A stretch of 64,000 bases of DNA from Gautieria morchelliformis (GCA_015179125.1 WHVA01000407.1:1-64000), one strand, 5' to 3'; positions 19,939-32,769 are shown, counted from the first letter of the stretch. Made by a program: numbers and translations. The notes: a model not told the origin generated them from the letters alone.

Positions 19939-22900
19939 ATGTCTATTGCCAGCACCATGAACAACACATACAAAATTGACCTGCTGAATGGTGACAATTA
20001 CGCTGCTTGGTGCTGCTGCCTTGAATGGATCCTCAACGACCAAGATCTCCAGGAAATAACCACCGGCTATGAGGAAGAACCTGAACCAGCAGACCCAAAG
20101 AATGTAACAGTGGCAGAGGGACAGGCAATTGCAGATTGGAAGAAAAGGGACAAGAAGGGGAGAAAGAAAATCTGCTTGCACATATCTGACAATAACTTGG
20201 TCTATATTGAGCAGTCTATGAGGAGTACATCTGGACTAGGCTACAAGGGGTTTTTGAATCCAAAGGAGCAGTCGGCATTGTTAACCTGCAATGAGAGTTC
20301 TTCTGTACCTTTGCCAAGGATGGCACCAAAATGGAGGAACATATCTGCAAACTCAGAGGACTCAGGCTGGAACTGAGTGCCCAAGGCCAAGTAATCACAG
20401 ATGACGACTTCTCCAATACATTACTCACCTCGCTTCTGGACTCTTGGTCCTCATTCATTACCGCAGTCAACACAGGTGGAGTTGGAATCTCATCGGAAGT
20501 CCTAATAGCCAGGATCCTGGATGAAGATTGGGCACAGTAAGCAGGATTGGCCCACCAAACAGCACTCAGGATGTAGTCACAAGATGACTCAGGGGCCACA
20601 AAAGGGAAATGCCAGAATTGCAGTAAGAAGGGACATTACATAAAGGATTGTTGGGCAAAAGGGGGTGGCAAAGAAGGCCAGGCACCCACCTGGTATAAAT
20701 CAAAAGACAACAAAACCGCTGATACTGCTAAGCAATCCAACAAAATCAAGTTCACATTCATAGCTAATAATGACAAAGCACTAGTCTCATTGCCAGCTTC
20801 AGACTGGCTCACAGATTCAGCAGTGAGCACACATATAGCCAGCAACCAGCAATATTTTTCAACCTATACTGAAGATCCATCTGAAATAGATGGGATCACC
20901 CCTGGCACCACACTCAAAACACATGGAGGGGCATGGTACCTATCACATTCAAAGTTGGCACAGCCACATTCATGGTAAAACTAAATGATGTGAAGCTTGC
21001 CCCTGATGTGCCCAACAATCTAATCAGCATAGGATGCCTCATGGACATTGGATATACGGCTACATTTACATCAACTGGTGTCCAGTTTAAGGGCAAGTCT
21101 GGCCTCATATTTGGCATAGGGAGGAAGGTTGGCTGGACGTACCAAATCAGGTGCAAAAAAATGTTGAACTGGGAATTTGCAGCTGTGGCAGGAGTATGCT
21201 CCATTGACAAATGGCACCGTATATTAACCTCTGGACCATTAAGACCATAAAAGGCAATAATCTAGTCAATGGCTTACTCATTGATGAATCTCAGGCACCA
21301 AATCAATGCACTGCCTGCATTCAAGGCAAACATCATGTCGACCCATTTCGAAAAAAACACCAAGGAGATTGTCAAAGACCCTGGTGATTTGATCATATTC
21401 AATGTATGGGGACCAGCCCAGGTTGAAGGGCCGGCCCACAAGCACTATTTCTACTCATTCACAGATGCCAAGACCAGGTACACAACAGTCTATTTTGGGA
21501 ATACAAAAAATGAAGCATTGAAGCATTTTGAAGTGTTCAGAGGAATGTTTGAGAGACAAACAGGGCACAAAATTAGGACATTTCAGTCAGACAATGGTGG
21601 GGAGTATGTTAACAAACCATTTAGAGACTATTGTGTCAAGAAAGGCATCATTATGCAAACCATGGCACCGTACTCACCTGCCCAAAATGGCATTGCTGAA
21701 TGACTCAATAGAACACTATTGGAACACACCTGGGCCATGATTTTTGCCAAGGACTTATCGAAAACCCTTTGGCCCAAGTGTTACAACCATGCTATTCCAA
21801 CTCCTGGAACTCAGTTCTGCTTCCTTTCTGATACTCCAATACCTCTTATAGCCCTGCCCCTTGTTATACCTCTTCTCTATTCAACTCTATTATACGAACC
21901 CTTTGGAATTGGCTTCCAGCACAGAAAGACCATATCTACGACCCCTCTGGAGTTCTGTTGTTCTATTATGTCAAATAGACTTTCTGTCCCCTTGTTATTT
22001 TGTCTATTCTTCTTGACTCTACCCTGCACCCCCCTTGTAGTTCTTTGTTCCTGATTAGTTACTTACCCTGTATATCTTATCTGACTTCCACTTTCCTCAG
22101 AACATGCTTAGTAGTACAACATTACATGTTGCTTCAGCTCTTTGTATAAAACCCCCCCATGTATGCTCTCTATTCTGCAATCAGATAATCGACTTCAATA
22201 TGTGATCCCTTTCACTCTATCTCCTGTTCTTAGTACAGCGAGTATTGCAAGACCTCTGCCCCTCTGCTTCTCTGCTTTCCTGTTGAAAAACCGGTCATAC
22301 TTGACCAATCACCGACCCTTTGTCCTCTTAGTGCATTGTTCTCTTTGCGCAGTTCCTTTTGTGTTTCACCCCATTGTTTTTTCTCATTGTTCTATTCCTC
22401 TTTTAGTGTACAAAAGGACTCTCTAGCTAGTATAAGTAGAGCACGCTTGTACGATGACCTCTCAGCTTCGTCTGACATCGTCTTAGATATTTGCTTCTTC
22501 CCACTAATAACATCAGCTTCGTCTGACGTTGTCTTAGCCTTAGAGTCATTAACGTTGTCTTAGCCTTAGAGTCATTATCTCAGACCTCTGCACCTACATT
22601 TACGACCTCTGACTTTCCACCTTTCTGCCTTCCACCTTCTGACTTAGTTTCCAACCTTGATCTGATTCGACTCTCGAACATTTCTACACCTTGACCTTTC
22701 CAACTTCTGATCCAAAATACTTAGGACAATAGTTCATTGGGGGCGCAACACATAAGTTGAAGCCGCTGTCCTTTTAGTTCCAACTTCCAGGATTCCCAAT
22801 ATGTAACACCGAGGCAGTGGCCTACTCATTCTATATCAAGAATAGATCACCAACCCGAGTGCTTGGTACACAAATCACACCTTATCAGGCATTCCTTGGC

Positions 22901-23799
22901 AGGAAGTCTGATGTATCTAGACTCAAGGAATTTGGAACACGTTGCTGGGTAATGGTATCTGACCAGCATCATGCCAAGCTCAACTCAAAAGCAGAAGAAC
23001 ATATATTTGTTTTCATTGCCAAACACACCAAAGCTTGGAAGTTCTACAATAAGCACTTGAGGCATGTCCAGATATCCCGAAATATTACTTTTGACGCCAA
23101 TGATACTAATCTATTCCCCATACCTAATGATGGAGAGACAGCTGTGCTAGAGGGGGAGATGGAAGCACATGAGCAACAGCCAGGAGGAGCGGATCTGAAT
23201 GAAGTGGAAGAAATGAATGGACCTGTGGGGAAGACCCCACAAACATCTGTGGCAACTATGTCACCAGAAACCAAAGCACCTGTCCTGGAAATCTGATGAA
23301 GCAGCCAAGCAACTACCAGACAAGATTACCGAAAACTCAATGATCCGGACTGAGTATTAGTTAGTAATGAGATCATAATGGAACCCCACAGCTACACTGA
23401 AGCAATCAACTGACCAGATACACCCATTTGGGAAAAGGCGATGGAAACCGAAATAAATCAACATTGGGAGATCGGTACCTGGGACTTGGTCCAGCTGCTA
23501 GAAAGGCCGAGTGGTAGCACAGGAGTTCACACAATGACCAGGGATGGACTATTATGAGATCACCTCACCGGTGGTCAAATTTGACTCCTTACAGCTCTTA
23601 CTAGCAGTGGCAAACACCCTCAATTGGGAGATTGAGATGATGGATGTGAAAGGGGTGTACCTCAATTCTAATTGGAGGAGGAGATCTATATGAAACAACC
23701 CGAAGGTTCCAACGATGGATCTGGATGGGTCTTAAAATTACACTGTGCAATTTATGGACTCAAACAAGCAGGACATGCTTGGTGTGAAAGACTAAGAGG
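19939..23799 (+). pseudogene. Copia G gag-pol, broken by a solo LTR and truncated
   Basis: Gag starts at 19939 (MSIASTMNNTYKIDLLNGD). A frame change near 20340 leads to KLRGLRLELSAQGQ. The zinc knuckle is CQNCSKKGHYIKDC (about 20610). The protease site is WLTDSAVSTH (about 20810). Integrase runs from about 21290 with IFNVWGP, SDNGGEYV and the Glu of AQNGIAE (21700), then is cut at TLWPK by the solo LTR 21779-22808 and resumes with AVAYSFYIKNRSPT. The reverse transcriptase start (PIWEKAMETEINQHW, YGLKQAGHAW) is full of stops and ends at 23799 where another LTR begins. RNase H is missing. Confidence 0.85.
21779..22808 (+). repeat. 1,030-bp solo LTR in Copia G integrase
   Basis: Starts TGTTACAACCATGC and ends CAATATGTAACA, so the termini are inverted (TGTTAC/GTAACA). 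It is flanked by CCAAG (21774-21778) and CCGAG (22809-22813), a 5-bp duplication with one change. Removing it restores the Copia integrase reading TLWPK-AVAY. It is pyrimidine-rich, with an internal tandem duplication of GTTGTCTTAGCCTTAGAGTC near 22530-22575. Strand follows the TG start and is not proven. Confidence 0.85.
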
Positions 23800-24499
23800 T
23801 GTCGATAGTAGAACAGATTGTGAGTAAGATTCAGACTTCTACTCGAAATCGAATCGAGTGGGGTTGTAAAAGCAGAGGGGTAGAGAAAACACAATGTGTG
23901 TATTCCCTTCAGTAATAACTACGCAAGATTGTCCGTCGCAAAATTCCAAGTGGCTTCGAAAAGGTGAGTTCTAATTGACTGAGGTTTTTGGATGTACAAG
24001 CTGAGCTATTTATCTAGCTATGGGATGTGCTGCGGTGCGAGGAGTGGAGAAGTGATGTATGGGTGTACTCAAGTGACTGGGCTTGGGGGACTGGTATTCC
24101 AGATGTAGCGGTAGCTATGAGGCTTGTCTATCGAATGAGAAGGGGTGTGGATAGTCATATGTATCAGAAATGTGGAGTGTAAGTAGAAAGAAAGAAATAT
24201 GGAAAGATTGTATGCAAGTGGTTAAACGTCTAGTCACTCCATGGATCAACACGCCTCAGGCTCGGGCTTCGTCTCGGATTGGGGGTGGATCCGCGGGTAC
24301 CGGATCAGGGATGCATCGGTGGAGCGATGGGGTTATTGGAGTGTGTCGTGCGGACGTGTGTGGGCTTGGGTGGTCTCAGTTGATGGGTGTGGGGGTGAGT
24401 AGGTGGCATGGGATAGCATGTATGCGGTGATGGGACGTTTTGGCTGGGTGTATAGTGATGAGTGTGTGTAGTGATGAGCTATTGGCACCTTTTATGACA
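23800..24499 (-). repeat. 3' LTR of Copia D
   Basis: Plus-strand ends are TGTCGATAGTAG and CTTTTATGACA. On the minus strand it starts TGTCATAAAAGG at 24499, right after the polypurine tract GATTGAGGGGGAG (24514-24502). Length 700 bp. It cuts into the Copia G reverse transcriptase at 23799. Confidence 0.8.
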
Positions 24500-24506
24500 C
24501 TCCCCC

Positions 24507-27500
24507 TCAATCCTGATGCACTCCTAGCATCTCTAGGATGTGGAGGTGCTTGCGTGGTGACAGGGGCTTGGTGAGAACATCTGTGGGGTTTTCGAGCGTT
24601 TTGATGTATCGTAATCTTATGTTGCCCGCCGCTATCTGCTCTTTCATGTAATGGTAATGGACGTCGATGTGTTTGGTGCAGCCACTGCCGATGCCGTCGT
24701 TGGAGAATGCGATGGACGACTGGTTGTCGGTAAAGACGGGGATGGGGGTGAAATCATGTTTGAAATCTTTTCCGAGCCTGATAAGCCATATGCCCTCCGC
24801 CATCACTAATGAACCCGCCACTACTTCTGAATCCATAGCCGATCTACTGACCACATTTTGTTTCTTTGAGGCTCAGGAAATGGGTGCATCGTTGAAGGTA
24901 AATACCCAGCCCATCGTGGACTTCTGGTCGTCTCGATCTCCCGCGAAGTCTGCATCCGTGTAGCCCACCAAATTGTGAGTGAACCATATTGCTCCATCAC
25001 CCTCCCTGACGTATGTGATTCCATACTCCCTCGTGTTCAGTAGATACCTTACGATCCTTTTCACAGCCTCCCAGTGAGTCACATTGGGCTTAGACGAGTA
25101 TTGTGCACATTTGTTGACTGCGTAGGATATGTCGGGTCAAGTGGCCACTGTGCAGTAGTTGAGGCTGCCGATTATGGACGCGTATGCAAAATCGACAATG
25201 TCTGAGGGCATTGTAGAGGTGCGTAGCTCGATGTTGGGATCCATGGGTGAATTCACAGCCTGCCCGGAGGTGATGTCGAATCGTCTGGTGATGGTGTTAA
25301 TGAAAGTGTCTTGTGATATGTGTATGGTACTGAGGTTTCAATTCCGAGTGATTTGGATGCCGAGGAGGCACCTTGGGTCCACCAGGTCCTGTATGTCGAA
25401 GCTCCCCCTGATGTCTGATACCCTCTGTTCCATCGCAGACTTTGAGGTTGACACGAGTAGGCCGTTGTCCACGCACCACCCCACTATCTCCACACTGTCC
25501 CCTTCCCCAAACCTGAAGAAAATTGGCTTGTCCACCACCCCTGCCTTAAGCCGATCCTCTCCATCTCCCTCCTTAGGGTTCCATGCCATACCCTTCCCGA
25601 CTGCTTTAATCCATATATGCCCTTGTTCAGTCTACATACCAGTTTCTCCCTCCCTGGCTCTATAAACCCCTCCAGCTGTCACATGTAAACGTCGTCTTCT
25701 AACTTCCCATTGAGGTACGCTCCTTCACGTCAACTTGTCATAACTCTAGGTCGTACTTGCAGGCGAGTGCAAGGATGAGTCGGGTCGATGTTAGCCTGAT
25801 TGTCAGTGAGTAGGTTTCTTGGTAGTCGACTCCTGGAACCTGTGAGTACCCCTGTGCAACGAACTGGGATTTGAATCTGTCGACCTGTGTTGTCCCTTTT
25901 TACTCAAAAAGTCCACCTGCTTCCCACCCCCTCTGGCTTCTCCACTAGATCCCATGTGCGGTATCCCATCAACATCTGGTATTCTTCCTCACATGCTCTT
26001 CTCCACTTCTCAGCGTTTTCTGACTTCATGGTTTCTTTGTAGCTTCCCGGCTCGTCCTCTGCTAACACCACAAATGCCCTCTCGCTCTCCTCCAATTCCA
26101 TCCTCCCATATGCTAAGGCTGCTATTTCTGTGAGTAGTGCTGCATTTCTCTTCCCTCTCCTGTACTCTGTGTTCGATGGGTCCATCCATGGTCCCCTTGA
26201 AAACTCCTTTGGTGCTGTCTCCGTATTTTCTTCCGTACTGTCTTTCTTTTCCCTTTCACCTTTGTCTTCCTTCTCTGTTCCAGGTTTAGCTTCTGCGTCG
26301 AAGCTCTCCGACTGCCACTCCCCTCCTCTTATCCCCAACATGTCCTCGATTATCTCCTTGCTCCCTTGCAATTCTTCTTCGTCGTCCTCGACCAGTATGA
26401 GCGGTGGGATTGCATCATCATCATCCACCGTCTCATCGTGGTCCAGTTCTGGCTGTCAGATGCATTTGTGAGTTTCGCCGTGGATTACCCACAGAGAAGG
26501 GGTATCATCATTGTCGATCAGCTGTATCGTGGTACGTTCGATGTGCTTTAATTCGTCAAATATAATGTCCCTAGCCTTGATCAGCATCCTGGTGCGTGGT
26601 ACCCACACCTTATACGCCTTTGAATCTTCGAAGTATCCCACAAAAATCCCTTCGACTGACTTAAAATCCCCCTTCTTCCTTGTTGCCTTCGGTAGTGGTG
26701 CCCAGCATCTCAGCCTGTACATGTGTAGCCAGTCCAATCTGGGCTTGGTTCCCCACAATGCCTTGTATGGTGATATGCCGAGTCTGTGGTGTAGTAGTCT
26801 ATTCTTGACAAAATTGACCGTGTCCACTGCTAATACCCAGAACCAATTTGTTAGGTTCACATCATGCTGTAGGGTGAGTGTGCCCCTCTTGCAAGGTTCG
26901 ATTGTATCATTCGGCTACTCCGTTGTGTTCTGGAGTGTGAGGACTCATCGTCTCGTGGATAATTCCAAGCTCACTGCACAGATGTTCGAATTCCCTTCCC
27001 ATATACTCCCCTCCATTGTCTGACCTTATCTTCTTTACGTCCACCCCCCTTTGCTTCTTTAACCATGCTATGTAGCTCTTGAATGATTCGGTAATGGTCT
27101 GACACTCTTTGCTTTTCAGGAAATCGATGTTGGTGTATCGAGTGGCATGGTCGATCCATGTCACAAAGTACTTGTAGCCCCCGATGGACGTTTCGAAAGG
27201 GCCGCATAGATCCGACGAGATAATATCTCCCATGCTTTTTGGCAGCTCTTTGATTTGTTTGAACAGAGCTCTCGTCTGCTTCCCATGTGGACAGCTTGCA
27301 CATTGTTCTAACTTCAGCTGCATGTCAAGATTCAGTAGTCCTGCACCGGTATGTTTCTTTATCATCTTTTTGATTGTAGAAACAGCCATATGAGCCAATC
27401 TGTGATGCCATAGGGTTAGCTCGTTGGGCTCTTTCACGTATGCCACTATTTCGGACTTGTCCTTTGGGGACGGCTGGGCCATGTAAGCAAATAAATTGTC

Positions 27501-27905
27501 CACCTTTGTTCCTTTGGCTATAATCTCTTCACCCATCAGGAGCGATGTGTCAGTTTTGCTGAATATTACGTTCAACGTCAGCCGCCGTCATCCGTCTGAC
27601 TGACATCAGGTTCACCTTGAGGGTCGGTACGTATATGATGTCCTGTAGTGTCAGAGCGAGTGGCATTACATGTGAGTTCCCGTCGCTCTGTACGGTTATT
27701 CTGATGGTTCCTCTTTGGTTAGTGTTGAATGACTCCCTGCTGGAGGTTCCGATGGATATCGTCAGCGTGGGGTGCAGCTTGTCGAAGAGGCTGATGTTTC
27801 CGCACAGGTGGCTCAATGCTCCTGAATCAATGAGCCACATGTGTACGTCGTTTTGGATTGCTGAGAGTGCTGATGGGTCAGTAAGATGAGGAAATAGCAA
27901 ACACG
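24507..27905 (-). pseudogene. Copia D pol, minus strand, 5'-truncated
   Basis: In minus-strand order: protease MWLIDSGALSHLCG (27835); pre-integrase LWHHRLAHM and CASCPHGKQ; integrase core with SSDLCGPF, SDNGGEYMG and EHNGVAE (27250-26910); the integrase C-terminus and an acidic linker (VEDDEEELQG); reverse transcriptase from RWRRACEEEYQML (25990), whose catalytic YVDD is CVDN here (about 25478); RNase H (GYTDADFAGD, VFTDNQSS) ending at VHQD with a stop at 24507. Gag and the 5' LTR are missing; the relic ends near 27905 against Gypsy E. Frameshifts near 26890 and 25900-25600 and the altered RT site make it inactive. Confidence 0.85.
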
Positions 27906-27917
27906 CTACACCTCATC

Positions 27918-29765
27918 ATGACCAAATTAGATGTGAAGCCCACGGCCCAAGAGCCGAGAAGAGAAGAAGCAGGAACCAAAGAGTTCAGGGGGTTCGAAGA
28001 CTCGGAAGGGGAAGCCAATCAGCTGGTAACAGGTTCGAGGTGGGGAAAAGTAAAGCCAGCGACACCCTCAGATTTCTGTAGGGGAATAGCTGCTCAACCA
28101 GCTAAGGAAGGCTGTACAACCAGCCCAGTTCTGCTCTGTAAAAGGCCTTAAACCATGTAAAATCAGTTCTGAAAAATCAATAGCCCTTGTATGCTATTGA
28201 TTGAATTGGGAAATTACTATTCAAACATTCCTCTAATTTTCTCTTATTTTTCCTTGTTTTTCCGAAGCTTCAGTGGCCCAATCTGCTTTATTTCTGTCCT
28301 TGGTTGTGTCCCAACTCTGTGACGGACCTTCAATTTCAAACTCCGCTGGACACCTCGGCGGTAGCTCTATTTTAGGACTTGGGGGGGTTACCTAAGCACC
28401 CTCAGGTCCGGCAGGATGGCTCTCTCAGTATTTCCAGCTGAGATCCAAACAATTGCTATATGCAGCAATAGCAGCTGTGCAGCCTGTTTGGCTGCACCAA
28501 ACAGTGGGGATCTTGATCAGTCATGGCAACAAGGCTGTGCCAGGCTCTGCTCAGCTGCGCTAAGCAGTGCTCTTAGTAATTATGGCTACAGAGCTCTAAT
28601 TGGTTCAGAACTGCTTACTCAGCTTCTGAGTGCCAAAAACATAGTCATCTGGAGATACAGTCTCAATGACTCAACCAAATCAGGCACATCTTGGTGAGTC
28701 GGGAGTACATGACTCTACCAAGTTGTGCTAAGGCACATGACTCCATTCAGTGAGTCATGCCGGACAAATCAAGCTCTGATTGGTAGGAAACATAGTAGAG
28801 TCACCTGAATGAGTCATTGTGAGTCACCTGGAATCAGCCAGTGCCTTCCTATACTTTCTTCCATCTTCCACAAGCTTCTTCCCCCATTCCACTAATAGAT
28901 AGAAGGTTCTACCTGCTTATTAAGCCCATGTACATTACAATATAAAAGGAGGCCCTTTGCCTGCCATTTGAGCAATCAATCTACCCATCTTCTGTCCTAC
29001 ACAGCTTGTGTGATTTGCACATCTTACCTAAGTTCCTAACCCCAACTAGAATACTACTCTTGCTTAGAGTAACTATTCTTAGTTAAGTAGTTGCTTTACT
29101 GCTTAGCCACTTAGCCTAACCCGCTAGGTGAAACTCTACAGAGTGAGGTTGGCAATCAATTTTCTTGTCAATTAGCACTCCAATACCCAAGACGAGCTGT
29201 TCAGTTGATTTTCCTGTTCAGTGACTTTCACAAGTCAAGTCAAGTTGTGTGCGAAAGCCACTTCACATTACTCTCTCATTATTGCAGTGCATTGACGTTG
29301 GTCGACCCAATCCACTTACAAACTCTCTTGCAGAGCCTATTCCCTCTTTATTAAAAGGAATACTCTTGGACCCCTGATAGTGTCCTTGAACCTACACACT
29401 CTTTTAGTTTATTGTTCAGTGCAGCTAAGAAACACATTGCCTTCTAGCTGTAATAACTTGGACTAGTTATTACACTGATTGCAACCAAGGTACAAATATT
29501 AAATTATTTCCAGAGTTGTGCTGCTGCATTGAATTGGTATTCTACTAGTCGTGTAAACAACAGTTCTGATAGACAGAGGCGTTAGCAATAACACCAAAGT
29601 CTTGAAGGGTTCCAAAACAATTTTGATGGGGACCGAGAACAGGGCCGAGCCTTCCTGAACTCCCTGACCCTGTACTTTATGATCAGTGGAGACACTTTCC
29701 CATCGGATCAAGCCTGCATCCACTGGGCTTTGTCATTCTTCAAATCTGGCCAAGTCAAAGGCACC
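27918..29765 (+). pseudogene. Gypsy E gag fragment split by a solo LTR
   Basis: The left part 27918-28076 reads MTKLDVKPTAQEPRREE and ends KVKPATPSDF. The right part from 29620 reads FDGDREQGRAFLNSLTLYF, then SDQACIHWALSFFKSG. Together they match the capsid of element F (KVKPATPADFDGDQEKGRAF, ARIHWTLSFFKSD). The reading is lost after about 29765. Only this gag piece of the element remains. Confidence 0.8.
28077..29619 (+). repeat. 1,543-bp solo LTR or small non-autonomous element in gag E
   Basis: Starts TGTAGGGGAATAGCTG and ends GGGTTCCAAAACA, flanked by ATTTC (28072-28076) and ATTTT (29620-29624). Removing it joins TPSDF to DGDREQG in frame. It has a TATA-like ATATAAAAGG near 28941 but no coding frame. 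A G-run (GGGGGGGTTACC, about 28380) inside it could be a polypurine tract, so it might instead be a short non-autonomous element. Confidence 0.7.
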
Positions 29766-30401
29766 CACACCATGCCGCTCGCCCCAATGACCGGTGCATC
29801 ATTTCATAGTATCCTTAAGCTTGTCTTCTGGCAATTCTTTTGATTTTTATTGGCCACTGATCACTCACAGCAAGCTTATATGCTGACCTGACAGCTAGTT
29901 TTGGCACCCTGACTCTCCTAAATGGCAGCCAATTTTTTTTAAACGGTCTTTTGAGTTAAAGAAAGCAAGTTTGGACGATTTACATGAGCTACCCTAGTGC
30001 GGGAGGGTGGGTGTGATGCCCCCTGCTCCTGCTGCCTGCTCGCAAGGAGGCAGCCAGCAACGGCCAAGCCCACCAGCTGGGTGAATCCGCCGAGCACCCA
30101 AAGGATCCCACCGAAGATGTGGGTCCAACGAAATTTACAGGATTTACCGCCATAGCCATAAATTTCCACAGGGTACAGCTACTTATACTAAGGTAGCGCG
30201 CTCGGGGATCGGTCAGGGAAGGAATATAAGAATGGAAACAAGTAATGGTACTCGGTGATGGGTCAGTCATCTTCACAACAACGGCATCGGCACAGCAGCA
30301 GCTCCAAGCATTAGTAATATAAGGACATAGTATTTAGTATAAAAGCGAGCAGGTCTCGAGCCAATAATAAGAACATCGTATTTTATATTTCCTTCGTTCT
30401 A
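29766..30401. other. Unassigned sequence between Gypsy E and LINE
   Basis: No supported gene. A minus-strand frame (30169-29939) has a hydrophobic stretch (GGILWVLGGFTQLVGLAVAG) that could be a membrane span, but without neighbours or conservation I do not call it. Confidence 0.4.
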
Positions 30402-30718
30402 CAAGGGGGAGTTACGATGAGATGGGTGCCGGGTCATGTGGGAGTGAAGGGCAATAAACGGCAGATGAGGAGGCAAGAAAGGCGGCCAGCGGGGACCCCA
30501 CACACAAGCAAGATGTGCCAATCACATGTCGAGGAGAGCTCCCGATCAGCAAGGTGGCAGAAATACAGAGACACCGCACAGCACTCAAAAAACAAGCAAG
30601 AGAACTCTTCAGAGCATCCCCGAGGGCCCTTGCGGCACACAAGATAGACCCAACCATGCCATCACCAGCCTTCATGAAACTCTGCAGCAGGCCTGAGCTC
30701 GCCGCCACAGCTCCCGAC
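30402..30718 (+). pseudogene. LINE RNase H domain fragment
   Basis: RNase H end (RWVPGHVGVKGN) followed by a basic helix (RTALKKQARELFRASPRA) and PTMPSPAFMKLC. A frameshift lies near 30457. Truncated upstream, as is usual for incomplete reverse transcription, and cut at 30718 by the Gypsy F LTR. Confidence 0.8.
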
Positions 30719-31208
30719 TGTCAGGGGACACCCTGTGTTCCATTTCCAGTTCCGACACCACACCCAGTTCCGACTCCATTTCCGACTCCGCTTCCAGTTC
30801 CGATTCCATCTCCGCCTCCGCTTTCAGAAATGATTCCGCTCCTGGGAGAACTTCCACCAGTTCTGTTCACCTTGCCAGTTCCACTCCAATTTCCGACTTC
30901 CACTCTCGGAACAGTGTCGGAAATCAAGCGACTCGCGTAATGGGTGGCATCAAGGGTCGATCAAGGGTCACGGAGGTCAGGGGGATGCAGGGTTGATGGC
31001 GGGTGCCAAGTGTTGTCCCTGGCTGCGCAGCGTAGTATAATACGGGCTCGCTGACATTGGGGGTCCTTAGACCTTTCTCTTTGGATTTCCCCTTGTCAGG
31101 TGAGAATCCCCTCTCTTGTATACTCTGTTCATTTATACATACTTTGGATTTCCCCTTGTCAGTTGTGTGGTAGTGTGATCTCCACAACTAGCCAGGGTTG
31201 CCCTTACA
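30719..31208 (+). repeat. 5' LTR of Gypsy F
   Basis: TGTCAGGGG...CCCTTACA, 490 bp. The first 200 bases hold a short-period array of TTCCGACTCC-like units. A 21-bp repeat beginning CTTTGGATTTCCCC occurs twice further on (first copy slightly changed). A GTATAATACGGG stretch near 31035 could be the core promoter. Confidence 0.9.
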
Positions 31209-31395
31209 GCAGAAAAGTCTCTTCCCTAGAGGACCAGCGGTCGTACTGCGCGTTGCATTCGCTATAGGTGCGTTCGGAATCGGAGACAGCGACTCGGAGA
31301 TCACGACCTCTTCCGCGCACACGGCATACGACAGTCCCTCTTCTTACGTCGAGATCCCAACCCCGGAAATCCCATCCCATATTTCTCCTTCTGAC

Positions 31396-32571
31396 ATGGA
31401 TCCGGATGATCGTCTTCGGAATATGGAGGAGGAATTGACACGGAACCGGATGAAGACCGACGCAATTGAAACAGCCTTACAAACGATTTTGGCTAAGTTA
31501 GATATTCCACAAAGTGGTGGAAATGCAATGCTGGATGTGCCGGATTTCGGAAAAGTGGAACTAGCGGAAGAGAGGATGTCTGCGAAGTTGGCAAAGGTCA
31601 AACCCGCAACTCCGGCGGACTTTGATGGAGATCAGGAGAAGGGACGCGCATTCTTCAACACATGCAGCATCTACTTCGCAATTGTCGGAGACCTCTTTCC
31701 GAATGACCAGGCTCGGATTCACTGGACATTGTCCTTTTTCAAGTCGGACCGTGCAGCCCGTTTTGCAAACAAGGTGATCCGACATGAAGCAAAGGGCAAG
31801 GGGAACTACTTCCGAGACTGGGACGCCTTCGAGAAAACATTTTCCGACCAGTTCTGCCCGAAAAATGAGCAGCTAACAGCCCTTACGAAGCTCGAGGGGA
31901 CCAGCTGGTACCAGGCCAAGGATCCAGTTGATGACTACATCGACCGCTTCCAGGAGCTCATCGACCTTGCGGAGTATGACGACGACAAGACGATCGTCAT
32001 CAAATTCCGACGAGGGCTTGATCCGACACTCCAGAACCAAGTTGCGCTGCTTGGGGATGGAGCTCCGGATTTCGATGACCCAGAAGGGTGGTACCAAGCT
32101 GCGCGGAGGGTGTCCCGAAACAGGGAAGCAAATGAGGCCTTCGTGGAGACAAACCGGAACATGACACGCAGTTCCGCTCGTCCTACTCCACCTGTGCCAA
32201 AACCCGGAAGTGCATTCGTTCCCGCACGGAAAATATTTCCGATGGTTGCTCCGCCTGCTCCTATTAGGAACCCTAGCCCCCCTCCCTCTAAGAGTGGCCC
32301 TGCCCCGATGGATGTTGACTGCATGCGCGGAAAAGGCCACGGAACCATCACCTGCTTCCAATGCCGACAACCAGGCCACTATGCCCGCGAGTGCCCCCAA
32401 GCCTTCAACATCTGGCTTATGACCACAGAGGAGAAACTTGAGCTCCTTCCAGAGTTCCTCGCACTCGCAGACATAAGCGGAGTGCCCACTGCAGAAGGAG
32501 TTTCCGAAAATGCGGAACATGGCGCATCGGAAGTGGAAGATGCGTCGGATTTTGTGACACGCAGTGGGTGA
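31396..32571 (+). CDS. Gypsy F gag
   Basis: Start chosen at ATG 31396 (MDPDDRLRNMEEELTRNRM), because the upstream open frame runs back into the LTR. The product is 391 residues: a coiled-coil N-terminus, a capsid with FDGDQEKGRAFFNT, DQARIHWTLSFFKSD and WDAFEKTFSDQF, a Pro-rich linker, and a CCHC knuckle CFQCRQPGHYAREC near the C-terminus. It forms the particle and packages the RNA. The frame is intact to TGA at 32569-32571. Pol lies in another frame about 200 bases on, so a frameshift or re-initiation would be needed to express it. Confidence 0.85.
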   Translation: MDPDDRLRNMEEELTRNRMKTDAIETALQTILAKLDIPQSGGNAMLDVPDFGKVELAEERMSAKLAKVKPATPADFDGDQEKGRAFFNTCSIYFAIVGDLFPNDQARIHWTLSFFKSDRAARFANKVIRHEAKGKGNYFRDWDAFEKTFSDQFCPKNEQLTALTKLEGTSWYQAKDPVDDYIDRFQELIDLAEYDDDKTIVIKFRRGLDPTLQNQVALLGDGAPDFDDPEGWYQAARRVSRNREANEAFVETNRNMTRSSARPTPPVPKPGSAFVPARKIFPMVAPPAPIRNPSPPPSKSGPAPMDVDCMRGKGHGTITCFQCRQPGHYARECPQAFNIWLMTTEEKLELLPEFLALADISGVPTAEGVSENAEHGASEVEDASDFVTRSG

Positions 32572-32769
32572 GATGTGTGCCCCTGCTGCCTGTACATAAC
32601 CGGTTTGCCTGTCTTGAAGTAGCGAATGAAAAGCCCCCACTCCCCTCACTTTGTACAGACCCACCGGATAAAGTCACACAAAAACCTAATCCGACACCGC
32701 ATCCCTCTCGCATCCGCCCTTGGGAGAGATGACTCCCGAAACGCTATGTTGTTGCTGCCACCCCGGGCC

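Noticed and set aside
29939-30276. Minus-strand frames with a hydrophobic segment
   Set aside because: A single membrane-like stretch with no conserved context or consistent exon structure is not enough for a gene call.
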